This document shows, piece by piece, positions 24,634 to 31,893 of a stretch of DNA of 64,000 bases (position 1 is the first letter of the stretch; the number at the start of each line of letters is the position of its first letter). A model generated the notes under the pieces. The model saw only the letters and a program-made list of their open reading frames with translations. It did not search any database and was not told the origin of the DNA. The stretch lies in assembly GCF_001267885.1 (NCBI RefSeq), contig NZ_CP012382.1, positions 5,443,001 to 5,507,000 of the forward strand, written 5' to 3'. The translations under genes and the position numbers were made by a program. The DNA comes from Streptomyces ambofaciens ATCC 23877. GTDB taxonomy: Bacteria > Actinomycetota > Actinomycetes > Streptomycetales > Streptomycetaceae.

Positions 24634-25608
24634 ATGCAGCCACGGAACATGTCCATGAGCGGGGTCGTCGACCTCGCCGCGGTGAAGGCGGCCCAGGAGG
24701 CCAAGGCGAAGGCGGAGCAGGCGCGCGCCGAGGCGGCCCGCCACGGCGGGACGGGGGCCGTCTCCCCGGCCGATCTCGTCATCGACGTCGACGAGGCCGG
24801 CTTCGAGAGTGAAGTACTGCAGCGGTCCACCGAGGTCCCGGTCGTCATCGACTTCTGGGCCGAGTGGTGCGAGCCCTGCAAGCAGTTGAGCCCGGTCCTG
24901 GAGCGGCTCGCCGTCGAGTACGGCGGACGCTTCCTCCTCGCCAAGATCGACGTCGACGCCAACCAGATGCTGATGCAGCAGTTCGGCGTCCAGGGCATCC
25001 CGGCCGTCTTCGCGGTCGTGGCCGGACAGGCGCTGCCGCTCTTCCAGGGCGCCGCCGGCGAGGCACAGATCCGCCAGACCCTGGACCAGCTGGTGCAGGT
25101 CGCCGAGGAGCGCTTCGGCCTGACCGGACTCGCCGTCGACCCGGAGGCGGAGCCGGGCGACCGCCCCGTCGCCGCCGAGCGGCCGGCCGGTCCGCACGAC
25201 GCGGCCCTGGAGGCCGCCGTGCGTGCGCTGGACGCGGGCGATCTGGCCGGAGCCGTCCAGGCGTACAAGAACGTGCTCGGTGAGGACCCGGGCAACACGG
25301 AGGCGAAACTGGGCCTCGCCCAGGCCGAGTTGCTCCAGCGCGTGCAGGACGCCGACCCGCAGAAGGTCCGCCAGGAGGCCGCCGACAAGCCCGGCGACGC
25401 CCGTGCCCAGATCGCCGCCGCCGACCTGGACCTGGTCGGCGGCCACGTGGAGGACGCCTTCGGGCGCCTCATCGACACGGTGCGCGTCACGGCCGGCGAC
25501 GACCGGGACGCCGTACGGGTGCGGCTGCTGGAGCTGTTCGAGGTGGTCGGGGCCGACGATCCGCGGGTCGCCGCGGCGCGCAGGGCGCTGGCCCGCGCCC
25601 TGTTCTGA
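24634..25608 (+). CDS. Thioredoxin-domain protein with TPR-like C-terminus (YbbN/CnoX type)
   Basis: The 324-residue protein has a charged Lys/Ala/Glu N-terminus (residues 1-45), a thioredoxin fold with the active site WCEPCK (Cys79, Cys82), and a helical C-terminal half with tetratricopeptide-like repeats (about 185-320). This is the architecture of YbbN/CnoX holdases, which combine redox and chaperone roles. Start ATG 24634 follows GGGGGAGGA. It is cytoplasmic and single. A strong hairpin lies about 90 bases after the stop. Confidence 0.9.
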   Translation: MQPRNMSMSGVVDLAAVKAAQEAKAKAEQARAEAARHGGTGAVSPADLVIDVDEAGFESEVLQRSTEVPVVIDFWAEWCEPCKQLSPVLERLAVEYGGRFLLAKIDVDANQMLMQQFGVQGIPAVFAVVAGQALPLFQGAAGEAQIRQTLDQLVQVAEERFGLTGLAVDPEAEPGDRPVAAERPAGPHDAALEAAVRALDAGDLAGAVQAYKNVLGEDPGNTEAKLGLAQAELLQRVQDADPQKVRQEAADKPGDARAQIAAADLDLVGGHVEDAFGRLIDTVRVTAGDDRDAVRVRLLELFEVVGADDPRVAAARRALARALF

Positions 25609-25696
25609 CGGGCGGTCCGGGCGTCGGTTCCAGGCCGGTCGCCGGGTGTTCGTCCGCGTGATAGCCGTGGGGAAGAGCTGTCGACGGGACGCCCAT

Positions 25697-25734
25697 GCGG
25701 CCGCGTTTTGCCAAAACTTGGCAATCGCGGCCGC
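25697..25734. terminator. Nested perfect hairpin, terminator or operator
   Basis: The outer arms GCGGCCGCG (25697-25705) and CGCGGCCGC (25726-25734) and inner arms TTGCCAA (25708-25714) and TTGGCAA (25718-25724) are all perfectly complementary. The inner loop is AAC. It is 89 bases after the thioredoxin-TPR stop. It lacks a T-run, so it may be an intrinsic terminator of the GC type or a protein-binding site. Confidence 0.5.
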
Positions 25735-25863
25735 TGTTACTGCAAGTAAGTCAACGGCGTCGATCTGTCGGAATCTGTCCAGCGATCAATAGTTTTGTAC
25801 CGCCCCTATGACGCACCCAGCGTCGCCGTTCGGGGCCGGTGCGTCGCCCCACGGTTATCCGCC

Positions 25864-25881
25864 CGTTACTAGCGAGTAACG
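25864..25881. promoter_or_regulatory. Perfect 18-base palindrome upstream of the envelope operon
   Basis: CGTTACT-AGCG-AGTAACG has seven perfectly paired bases on each side. It is 381 bases before the first gene of the operon. The TTACTnnnnAGTAA pattern resembles TetR-type operators of lipid-metabolism regulators; the binding protein is unknown. Confidence 0.45.
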
Positions 25882-26261
25882 AACCCCCTTGTGCCGACGG
25901 CGAGAATGCACCACGATCGGCGACGCTCGGTCCGTTCCCGTACCCCGAAAGCCAGTCGGGTCGCGGGGGTTCCTGGGTCCCCACCGAGCAGAGCCGGCAG
26001 CAGTGGTGCCGGCTCTTGGGCAGGGGGGTCTTCGTCCATCCGGCGAAGCCTGTCCAGCAGGGTTGTGCGTGATGCGTGTCAGGCGCGACCAGTGGTTGTC
26101 GCTCGGGGGTGATCGCCGGTGATTCGGGCGCGTTCGTACGTGCCGCCGAGCGCGGGCGCTCTCCTTCCCGAGGACGTAGCACTTCTCCCATCCCTGCCAG
26201 GCGAGTCTCCGCACCGGAGGCGGGCCGAGGCCAGGAGATGTACGTCCGAGAAGGAGGAAAT

Positions 26262-26894
26262 ATGGAGTCCCAGGTGCGTGGCGGGACCAGATGGAAGCGG
26301 TTCGCTGTGGTCATGGTGCCCAGCGTGGCCGCCACGGCTGCGATAGGCGTCGCGCTGGGGCAGGGCGCTCTCGCCGCGTCGTTCAGCGTTTCCGGCCAGT
26401 CGTTCAAGGTGACGGCGGACCAACTCGACGGCACGGGTTTCTCCCAGTACGGGGCGATCGACTCGGGGTACACGCTGAAGGGCGAGAAGACGGCTCACCC
26501 CGTCGCCGTCTCGGCGTTCAAGTCTGCGTCGATCAAGAACATGTGCCAGTCCGTGGTCACCCCGGACATCCCGTTGATCGGTTCTGTCAGCCTCATGCTG
26601 AAGGCCGGCGGCGGTGGGACGGCGGTCGAGGCTGAGAACCTGTACATCGACGTCGAGAACCTCGAGGCCGATGCCACCTTCCGCGGCATCGACATCGGTG
26701 TGGCAGCCAAGGACGCCGTCAAGGGTCCCGGCATCAAGAAGGGCGACACTGCGAACCCGAACGGATTCGCGCAGCAGGCCGACTCGGCCACGCTGAAGAA
26801 CGTGAAGCAGACGGCGTGGGCGACCACCGCCGGAACGTTCAAGCTCAGCGGTCTGAAGATGTCGCTGTCCAAGGGTGTCAAGGAGTGCTACTGA
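26262..26894 (+). CDS. Secreted/anchored DUF6230-type protein
   Basis: The 210-residue protein has a basic N-terminus and one hydrophobic segment (FAVVMVPSVAATAAIGVALGQ, within residues 14-35), then a beta-rich exported domain (SFSVSGQSFKVTADQLDGTGFSQYG split over residues 41-65) ending in KGVKECY. Two Cys remain (NMCQS and the near-terminal one). Homologues are sometimes called cholesterol esterase; no esterase motif (GxSxG) is present, so I do not accept that name. RBS AAGGAGG is excellent. It is first in a three-gene cluster of envelope proteins. Confidence 0.87.
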   Translation: MESQVRGGTRWKRFAVVMVPSVAATAAIGVALGQGALAASFSVSGQSFKVTADQLDGTGFSQYGAIDSGYTLKGEKTAHPVAVSAFKSASIKNMCQSVVTPDIPLIGSVSLMLKAGGGGTAVEAENLYIDVENLEADATFRGIDIGVAAKDAVKGPGIKKGDTANPNGFAQQADSATLKNVKQTAWATTAGTFKLSGLKMSLSKGVKECY

Positions 26895-26903
26895 GCACCC
26901 CTT

Positions 26904-26940
26904 GACGGGCGGGGGAGCCACACCGGCGCCCCCGCCCGTC
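26904..26940 (+). terminator. 12-base-pair hairpin inside the envelope operon
   Basis: GACGGGCGGGGG (26904-26915) pairs perfectly with CCCCCGCCCGTC (26929-26940), ten bases after the stop of the first gene. It could partly terminate or stabilise the mRNA, giving more of the first protein than of the two that follow. Confidence 0.6.
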
Positions 26941-27013
26941 CCCTCTCCGGCCGCGCCTTCACCCGCGGCCCACATCTCCACCACAGCAAAGCCGTACCAG
27001 GGAGCTGTTTTCC

Positions 27014-27652
27014 ATGAGCGCCGAGACCCCTGCCGCCGAAGGCCAGTTCACCCGCCGAAGGCTGCAGTTCCGCGCCTGGCGAGGCGCGCGGCCGTTCTGG
27101 GCCGGCCTGTTCGTCGCGCTCGGCGGAATCCCCATCGCCTACTTCCCGTACGCGAACCTCCAGATCGGTCACCTGACGCTGGCGATGGCCACCACCGCGG
27201 GCGCCGGGTCCCTGATCATCGGCGTGCTGCTGGTCGTCCTGGGCGTCAGCCTGTGGTTCCAGAAGCACGTGCGGGTCTTCGCGGGCGTCGCGGCGATCCT
27301 GCTGGCGCTGGTGTCCATTCCCGTGTCCAACCTCGGCGGGTTCCTCATCGGCTTCCTGCTCGCGCTGATCGGCGGGGCCATGGCCGTCTCGTGGGTGCCG
27401 GGCGAACCGCCGCAGGCCGAGCCGCCGCTGGAGAGCAAGGGCACGGGTGTCGCGCCCGAGGGCGTGGTCCCCGGCACCGCGATGCCCGGCACGCAGGTGT
27501 CCGGCACGCCGGTGTCCGACGCCACGGTGCCGCAGCCGCGGGACGGAGTGGACGGCGGGAGCCCCACCCAGGCCTTCGCGCCGCTGAGGGCGAACGATCT
27601 GTCAGGAACGAGCCCGGCCAACGGGGCGAACGGGAGGCACAGTGCCGGCTGA
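27014..27652 (+). CDS. DUF6114 membrane protein
   Basis: The 212-residue protein has a short cytoplasmic N-terminus (RRRLQFRAWRGARPFWAG), four hydrophobic segments between about residues 30 and 130, and a Pro/Gly/Val-rich hydrophilic tail. It is an integral membrane protein of unknown function. Its last codons overlap the start of the next gene (GTG 27642), so the two are translationally coupled. It is likely a membrane partner of the two exported proteins. Confidence 0.87.
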   Translation: MSAETPAAEGQFTRRRLQFRAWRGARPFWAGLFVALGGIPIAYFPYANLQIGHLTLAMATTAGAGSLIIGVLLVVLGVSLWFQKHVRVFAGVAAILLALVSIPVSNLGGFLIGFLLALIGGAMAVSWVPGEPPQAEPPLESKGTGVAPEGVVPGTAMPGTQVSGTPVSDATVPQPRDGVDGGSPTQAFAPLRANDLSGTSPANGANGRHSAG

Positions 27653-29063
27653 CGAGGTGACCCGCGGGACTGACGTGGAGTCGTCCCGCGTGAGAACCGG
27701 GCCGCGCCACGCGGCACCCAAGAAGCCGTTGTTCACCAGGTTCCACGTGCCGGCCGGCAAGGCCATCGCCCTCGCGGCGATGCCCACGGCCGTGCTCATG
27801 GGGATGGGATTCACGCCGACGCTGGCCCTCGCCGACGGCAACGACTCGGCGAAGCCGACCTCCAACAGCCTGACGGCCGACGAGTACAAGGACTGCGTGG
27901 CGGCCCTGGAGGACGCCGAGAAGGGCGCGTCCGAGTCGCCCACGCCGTCGCCCTCGGCGACGGACGGGGCGTCCGACGAGGACGACACGAAGGAGCCGTC
28001 CCCCTCGGGGTCCGAGGTCTCCGGCGAGGGCAGTGGCACGGAAGCGGGCACGGACCAGGGTGGGTCCTCTTCGCCGGATTCAGGTTCCGACGACGAGGCC
28101 GACCCCGCCCCGAGCCCCTCCGCGTCGCAGGAGGCGCAGGACGCGCAGGGCAAGGACCCGCAGAGCGGGGACGCGGCCGGCGGCGACGCCGCGCAGCCGT
28201 CCCCCTCGGAGTCCGCGTCCGACGGCGGTCTGCTGGGAGGCCTGGGCGACGCCATCGAGGGCATCTTCACCGGCGGCAAGAAGGCCGAGGAGAGCCCGAG
28301 TCCCACGCCGACCCCGTCGGCGTCGGCGTCTGAGGGCGCCGGAGAGGACGCGTCCGGTTCCGCCCAGGAGACGCCCGCCGAGGCCACCGACACGGCGAAG
28401 GACGCCGTGGAGGACACGACCGACGCGGCGTCGAAGGCGGCCGGGGACACCGAGGAGCCGGCCGACACGGCCGCCGAGGAGGCCAGGAAGGCCGCCGAGG
28501 AGGCGAAGGAGGCCGAGAAGAGGGCCGAGGCCGAGGCCACCGCCTCGCCCACCCCGAGCGCCTCGGAGAGCGCCGGCACGGACGTGGAGGACTGCCCGGT
28601 CGCCACGGACGAGGAGGGCGGCGTCGACAACCCGGTGCCGCTGCCCGACGACCCCTGGTACCTCAACGCCAGCTCACTGCTGCTGAAGGGTGCCTCCTAC
28701 GAGGGGATCGTCGAGGTCAGGACGGCCAACGGCACCACCAAGAAGGTGCTGAAGTACGTCATATCCAACGGCACCGACATCGGGGACCTGCACCAGACGG
28801 TCAAGGACGAGCAGGCCGGCAAGACGTACCACGTGCAGGCGGCCAAGGGCTCCACGTCCACGATCCGCGACGGCGACACGGTGATGTACACCGAGAGCAT
28901 CTCGGGCAACCTGCTCGGGCTGATCCCGATCACCTTCGACCCGGAGAACCCGCCGCCGCTGGACATCCCGCTCATCTACTTCACGAAGGTGACGGTCGTC
29001 CAGGCCGGTCAGTTCGGGGGCACGCTCCACATCCCGGGGCTGCACCAGTACACGACCGACTGA
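27642..29063 (+). CDS. Exported protein with long Ser/Glu/Pro/Ala-rich region
   Basis: The 473-residue protein has a basic N-terminus and a hydrophobic signal segment (IALAAMPTAVLMGMGF, residues ~43-60) followed by LALADGN. A low-complexity linker rich in Ser, Pro, Glu, Asp and Ala runs from about residue 85 to 305 and contains helical AAEEARKAAEEAKEAEKRAE-type repeats. The C-terminal ~150 residues form a compact domain (DDPWYLNASSLLLKGASYEG split over the domain start, ending LHIPGLHQYTTD). Some homologues are mislabelled HypF; none of its motifs are present. It looks like a cell-wall-spanning protein with an outward-facing domain. Function unknown. Confidence 0.87.
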   Translation: MPADEVTRGTDVESSRVRTGPRHAAPKKPLFTRFHVPAGKAIALAAMPTAVLMGMGFTPTLALADGNDSAKPTSNSLTADEYKDCVAALEDAEKGASESPTPSPSATDGASDEDDTKEPSPSGSEVSGEGSGTEAGTDQGGSSSPDSGSDDEADPAPSPSASQEAQDAQGKDPQSGDAAGGDAAQPSPSESASDGGLLGGLGDAIEGIFTGGKKAEESPSPTPTPSASASEGAGEDASGSAQETPAEATDTAKDAVEDTTDAASKAAGDTEEPADTAAEEARKAAEEAKEAEKRAEAEATASPTPSASESAGTDVEDCPVATDEEGGVDNPVPLPDDPWYLNASSLLLKGASYEGIVEVRTANGTTKKVLKYVISNGTDIGDLHQTVKDEQAGKTYHVQAAKGSTSTIRDGDTVMYTESISGNLLGLIPITFDPENPPPLDIPLIYFTKVTVVQAGQFGGTLHIPGLHQYTTD

Positions 29064-29099
29064 GCGCGCCCACGAGCCCGTCCGGGAGCCGCACAACGC

Positions 29100-29135
29100 C
29101 TGAGGGCGCCCCCTGCACGCAGGGGGCGCCCTCAG
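29100..29135. terminator. Bidirectional terminator
   Basis: CTGAGGGCGCCCCCTGC (29100-29116) pairs perfectly over 17 bases with its complement at 29119-29135, with a two-base loop. It lies between the convergent exported-protein gene and pyk, and would stop both transcripts. Confidence 0.8.
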
Positions 29136-29174
29136 CGCCGTACGGAGGCCGTGCCGGGCGGCCGGGCCGGACCG

Positions 29175-30605
29175 TCAGTCGCGGCGGGTCTCGCCCAGGT
29201 GGAGCACGCGGACCATGTTCGTGGTGCCGGGCACGCCGGGGGGCGAACCGGCGGTGATCACGACGATGTCGCCGTCGTTGAACCGGCCGAGCCGGGCCGT
29301 CTCCTGGTCCACCAGGTCGACCATCTCGTCGGTGCTGTTCACGAACGGCACCACGTGCGGCTCCACGCCCCAGCTGAGCGCCAGCTGGTTGCGGGTCGAC
29401 TCGTCGGTGGTGAAGGCGAGGATCGGCTGCGCGGCGCGGTAGCGGGACAGCCGGCGGGCGGTGTCGCCGGACTGGGTGAAGGCCACCAGCCCCTTGCCGC
29501 CCAGGAAGTCGGCGATCTCGGCGGCGGCACGGGCCACCGAACCGCCCTGCGTACGCGGCTTCTTGCCCGGCACGAGCGGCTGGAGGCCCTTGGAGAGCAG
29601 CTCCTGCTCGGCGGCGGAGACGATCTTCGACATGGTCTTGACGGTCTCGATCGGGTACGCGCCCACACTGGACTCGGCCGACAGCATCACCGCGTCGGCG
29701 CCGTCCAGGATCGCGTTGGCCACGTCGGAGGCCTCGGCGCGGGTCGGGCGCGAGTTGGTGATCATCGACTCCATCATCTGGGTCGCCACGATCACCGGCT
29801 TGGCGTTGCGGCGGCACAGCTCGATGAGGCGCTTCTGCACCATCGGGACCTTCTCGAGCGGGTACTCGACGGCCAGGTCGCCGCGGGCGACCATGACGGC
29901 GTCGAAGGCCGCGACGACGTCCTCCATGTTCTCCACCGCCTGCGGCTTCTCCACCTTGGCGATGACGGGGACCCGGCGGCCCTCCTCGTCCATCACGCGG
30001 TGGACGTCGGCCACGTCCTTGGCGTCCCGGACGAAGGAGAGGGCGACCAGGTCGCAGCCCATCCGCAGCGCGAAGCGCAGGTCCTCGACGTCCTTCTCGG
30101 ACAGCGCGGGGACGTTGACCGCCGCGCCGGGCAGGTTGATGCCCTTGTGGTCGGAGATGACGCCGCCCTCGATGACGATCGTCTTCACCCGGGGGCCCTC
30201 GACCCCGGTGACCTTCAGCTCGACGTTGCCGTCGTTGATGAGCACCTGGTCGCCCTTGGTGACGTCACCGGGCAGGCCCTTGTACGTCGTGCCGCAGATC
30301 GTCCGGTCGCCCGGCACGTCCTCGGTGGTGATGGTGAACTCGTCACCGCGCACCAGCTCGACGGGGCCCTCGGCGAAGGTCTCCAGGCGGATCTTCGGGC
30401 CCTGGAGGTCGGCGAGGACACCGATGGCCCGGCCGGTCTCCTTGGCGGCGGCCCGGACACGGTCGTAACGGCCCTGGTGCTCGGCGTGGGTGCCGTGGCT
30501 GAAGTTGAAGCGGGCCACGTTCATGCCGGCTTCGATCAGCGCGACGAGCTGCTCGTGGGAGTCGACCGCGGGGCCGAGAGTACAGACGATTTTCGAACGG
30601 CGCAT
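29175..30605 (-). CDS. pyk: Pyruvate kinase
   Basis: The 476-residue enzyme has the full pyruvate kinase set: RRSKIVCTLGPAVDS, NFSHG, the substrate/Mg motif VMVARGDLAVE and MMESMITNSRPTRAEASDVANAI. It converts phosphoenolpyruvate and ADP to pyruvate and ATP, the last step of glycolysis. It is the proximal neighbour of ackA-pta, consistent with a carbon-overflow role. Start ATG 30605 is preceded by TAGGAT at a distance that would give either a near-leaderless mRNA or a weak AGGA ribosome site. A perfect 12-base palindrome lies at the -35 position. Confidence 0.96.
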   Translation of the reverse strand: MRRSKIVCTLGPAVDSHEQLVALIEAGMNVARFNFSHGTHAEHQGRYDRVRAAAKETGRAIGVLADLQGPKIRLETFAEGPVELVRGDEFTITTEDVPGDRTICGTTYKGLPGDVTKGDQVLINDGNVELKVTGVEGPRVKTIVIEGGVISDHKGINLPGAAVNVPALSEKDVEDLRFALRMGCDLVALSFVRDAKDVADVHRVMDEEGRRVPVIAKVEKPQAVENMEDVVAAFDAVMVARGDLAVEYPLEKVPMVQKRLIELCRRNAKPVIVATQMMESMITNSRPTRAEASDVANAILDGADAVMLSAESSVGAYPIETVKTMSKIVSAAEQELLSKGLQPLVPGKKPRTQGGSVARAAAEIADFLGGKGLVAFTQSGDTARRLSRYRAAQPILAFTTDESTRNQLALSWGVEPHVVPFVNSTDEMVDLVDQETARLGRFNDGDIVVITAGSPPGVPGTTNMVRVLHLGETRRD

Positions 30606-30611
30606 GGGGCG

Positions 30612-30645
30612 ATCCTATCGGTTTGTTTCGCTGCGGAATATTCCG
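30612..30645 (-). promoter_or_regulatory. pyk promoter -10 and CGGAATATTCCG palindrome
   Basis: On the minus strand TAGGAT (30617-30612) is a strong Streptomyces -10. Where the -35 is expected lies the perfect 12-base palindrome CGGAATATTCCG (30634-30645) instead of a consensus -35. This suggests control by an activator or repressor at that position. Confidence 0.45.
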
Positions 30646-30678
30646 TCTGGCGGAAAATACAAAAGGGCGGGATGCCGC

Positions 30679-31893
30679 TCAGGTGAGATTCCCCGAAGCA
30701 TTTACCAGCGCGTAGGTTTGTGTCGCGATCTCCATTTCCTCGTCGGTCGGCACCACGGCCACCGCCACCCGGGCGTCCGGGGGCGAGATCAGCCGCGCGC
30801 CGTCGCCGCGTACGGCGTTCAGCTCGTCGTCGACCGCCAGTCCGAGCCCCTCCAGGCCCGCCACGGCGGCCTCGCGCACCGGCGCCGCGTTCTCCCCGAC
30901 CCCGGCCGTGAAAGCCACCGCGTCCACCCGCCCGAGAACGGCGTAATAGGCGCCGATGTACTTCTTCAGCCGGTGAATGTAGATGTCGAAGGCCAGTCGC
31001 GCCCGCTCGTCGCCGGCGTCCACTCGGCGGCGGATCTCCCGCATGTCGTTGTCGCCGCACAGCCCGATCAGACCGCTCCTCTTGTTCAGGAGAGTGTCGA
31101 TCTCGTCGGCGGACATTTCACCGACGCGCATCAAATGGAAGATGACGGCCGGGTCCATGTCTCCCGAGCGCGTACCCATCACGAGCCCTTCCAAGGGCGT
31201 CAGTCCCATGGAGGTGTCCACGCAACGGCCCCCGCGCACGGCCGACGCGGACGCCCCGTTGCCCAGGTGGAGCACGATGACGTTCACGTCCTCGGGGGCC
31301 CTGCCCAGCAGCCGGGCGGTCTCCCGGGACACGTAGGCGTGCGAGGTGCCGTGGAACCCGTAGCGGCGGACGCGGTGCCGGTCGGCGGTCTCGACGTCGA
31401 TCGCGTAGCGGGCCGCGGACTCCGGCATCGTCGTGTGGAAGGCGGTGTCGAAGACGGCGACCTGCGGCAGGTCCGGGCGCAGCGCCTGCGCGGTCCGGAT
31501 GCCGGTGAGGTTGGCCGGGTTGTGCAGCGGGGCCACCGGGATGAGCCGCTCGATCTCGGCGAGCACGGCGTCGTCGATCACGGTCGGCTCGGTGAAGCGC
31601 TTACCGCCGTGCACCACCCGGTGCCCGATCGCGGCCAGCTCGGGGGCGTCCACGCCGAGGCCGTCCTTGGCCAGCTCCGCCGCCACCGCCTTCAGCGCGG
31701 CGTCGTGGTCGGGGACGGCCCCGGTCCGCTCACGGGCCTCGCCGCCCGCCGGCGTGTGCCGGAGCAGCGAGGTCTCCTCGCCGATCCGCTCGACGAGGCC
31801 CACCGCGAGCCGCTCGCCGCCGCGCATGTCGAGGAGCTGGTACTTCACCGACGAGGAGCCGGAGTTGAGGACGAGGACACGACTGGGACTCAC
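30679..31893 (-). CDS. ackA: Acetate kinase
   Basis: The 404-residue enzyme has the acetokinase motifs VLVLNSGSSSVKYQLL, GHRVVHGG, FDTAFH, GFHGTSHAYVS and NVIVLHLGNGAS, ending FTAGVGENA and PTDEEMEIA. It interconverts acetyl phosphate plus ADP and acetate plus ATP. GTG 31893 overlaps the pta stop (GTGA, 31890-31893), so the Pta-AckA pathway is translationally coupled. A long frame extending to 34221 in this reading phase is only a shadow of pta. Confidence 0.96.
   Translation of the reverse strand: MSPSRVLVLNSGSSSVKYQLLDMRGGERLAVGLVERIGEETSLLRHTPAGGEARERTGAVPDHDAALKAVAAELAKDGLGVDAPELAAIGHRVVHGGKRFTEPTVIDDAVLAEIERLIPVAPLHNPANLTGIRTAQALRPDLPQVAVFDTAFHTTMPESAARYAIDVETADRHRVRRYGFHGTSHAYVSRETARLLGRAPEDVNVIVLHLGNGASASAVRGGRCVDTSMGLTPLEGLVMGTRSGDMDPAVIFHLMRVGEMSADEIDTLLNKRSGLIGLCGDNDMREIRRRVDAGDERARLAFDIYIHRLKKYIGAYYAVLGRVDAVAFTAGVGENAAPVREAAVAGLEGLGLAVDDELNAVRGDGARLISPPDARVAVAVVPTDEEMEIATQTYALVNASGNLT

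Larger units (their letters stand above)
25609..26261. other. 650-base non-coding region rich in palindromes
   Basis: I find no credible gene here. It contains a nested hairpin at 25697-25734, a perfect palindrome at 25864-25881 and a 10-base-pair hairpin at 25990-26016. Open frames in it lack coding-like composition. It is unusually long for this genome segment and should hold the promoter, and perhaps a long structured leader, for the envelope operon that starts at 26262, or a small RNA. Confidence 0.6.

Noticed and set aside
25770..25794. Sigma-R-type promoter GGAAT...GTT in the envelope operon leader
   Set aside because: The spacing is 17 bases instead of 18-19, and the site is nearly 500 bases from the first gene; chance match likely.
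26262..26894. Cholesterol esterase function
   Set aside because: No GxSxG motif, catalytic triad or alpha/beta-hydrolase pattern is present.
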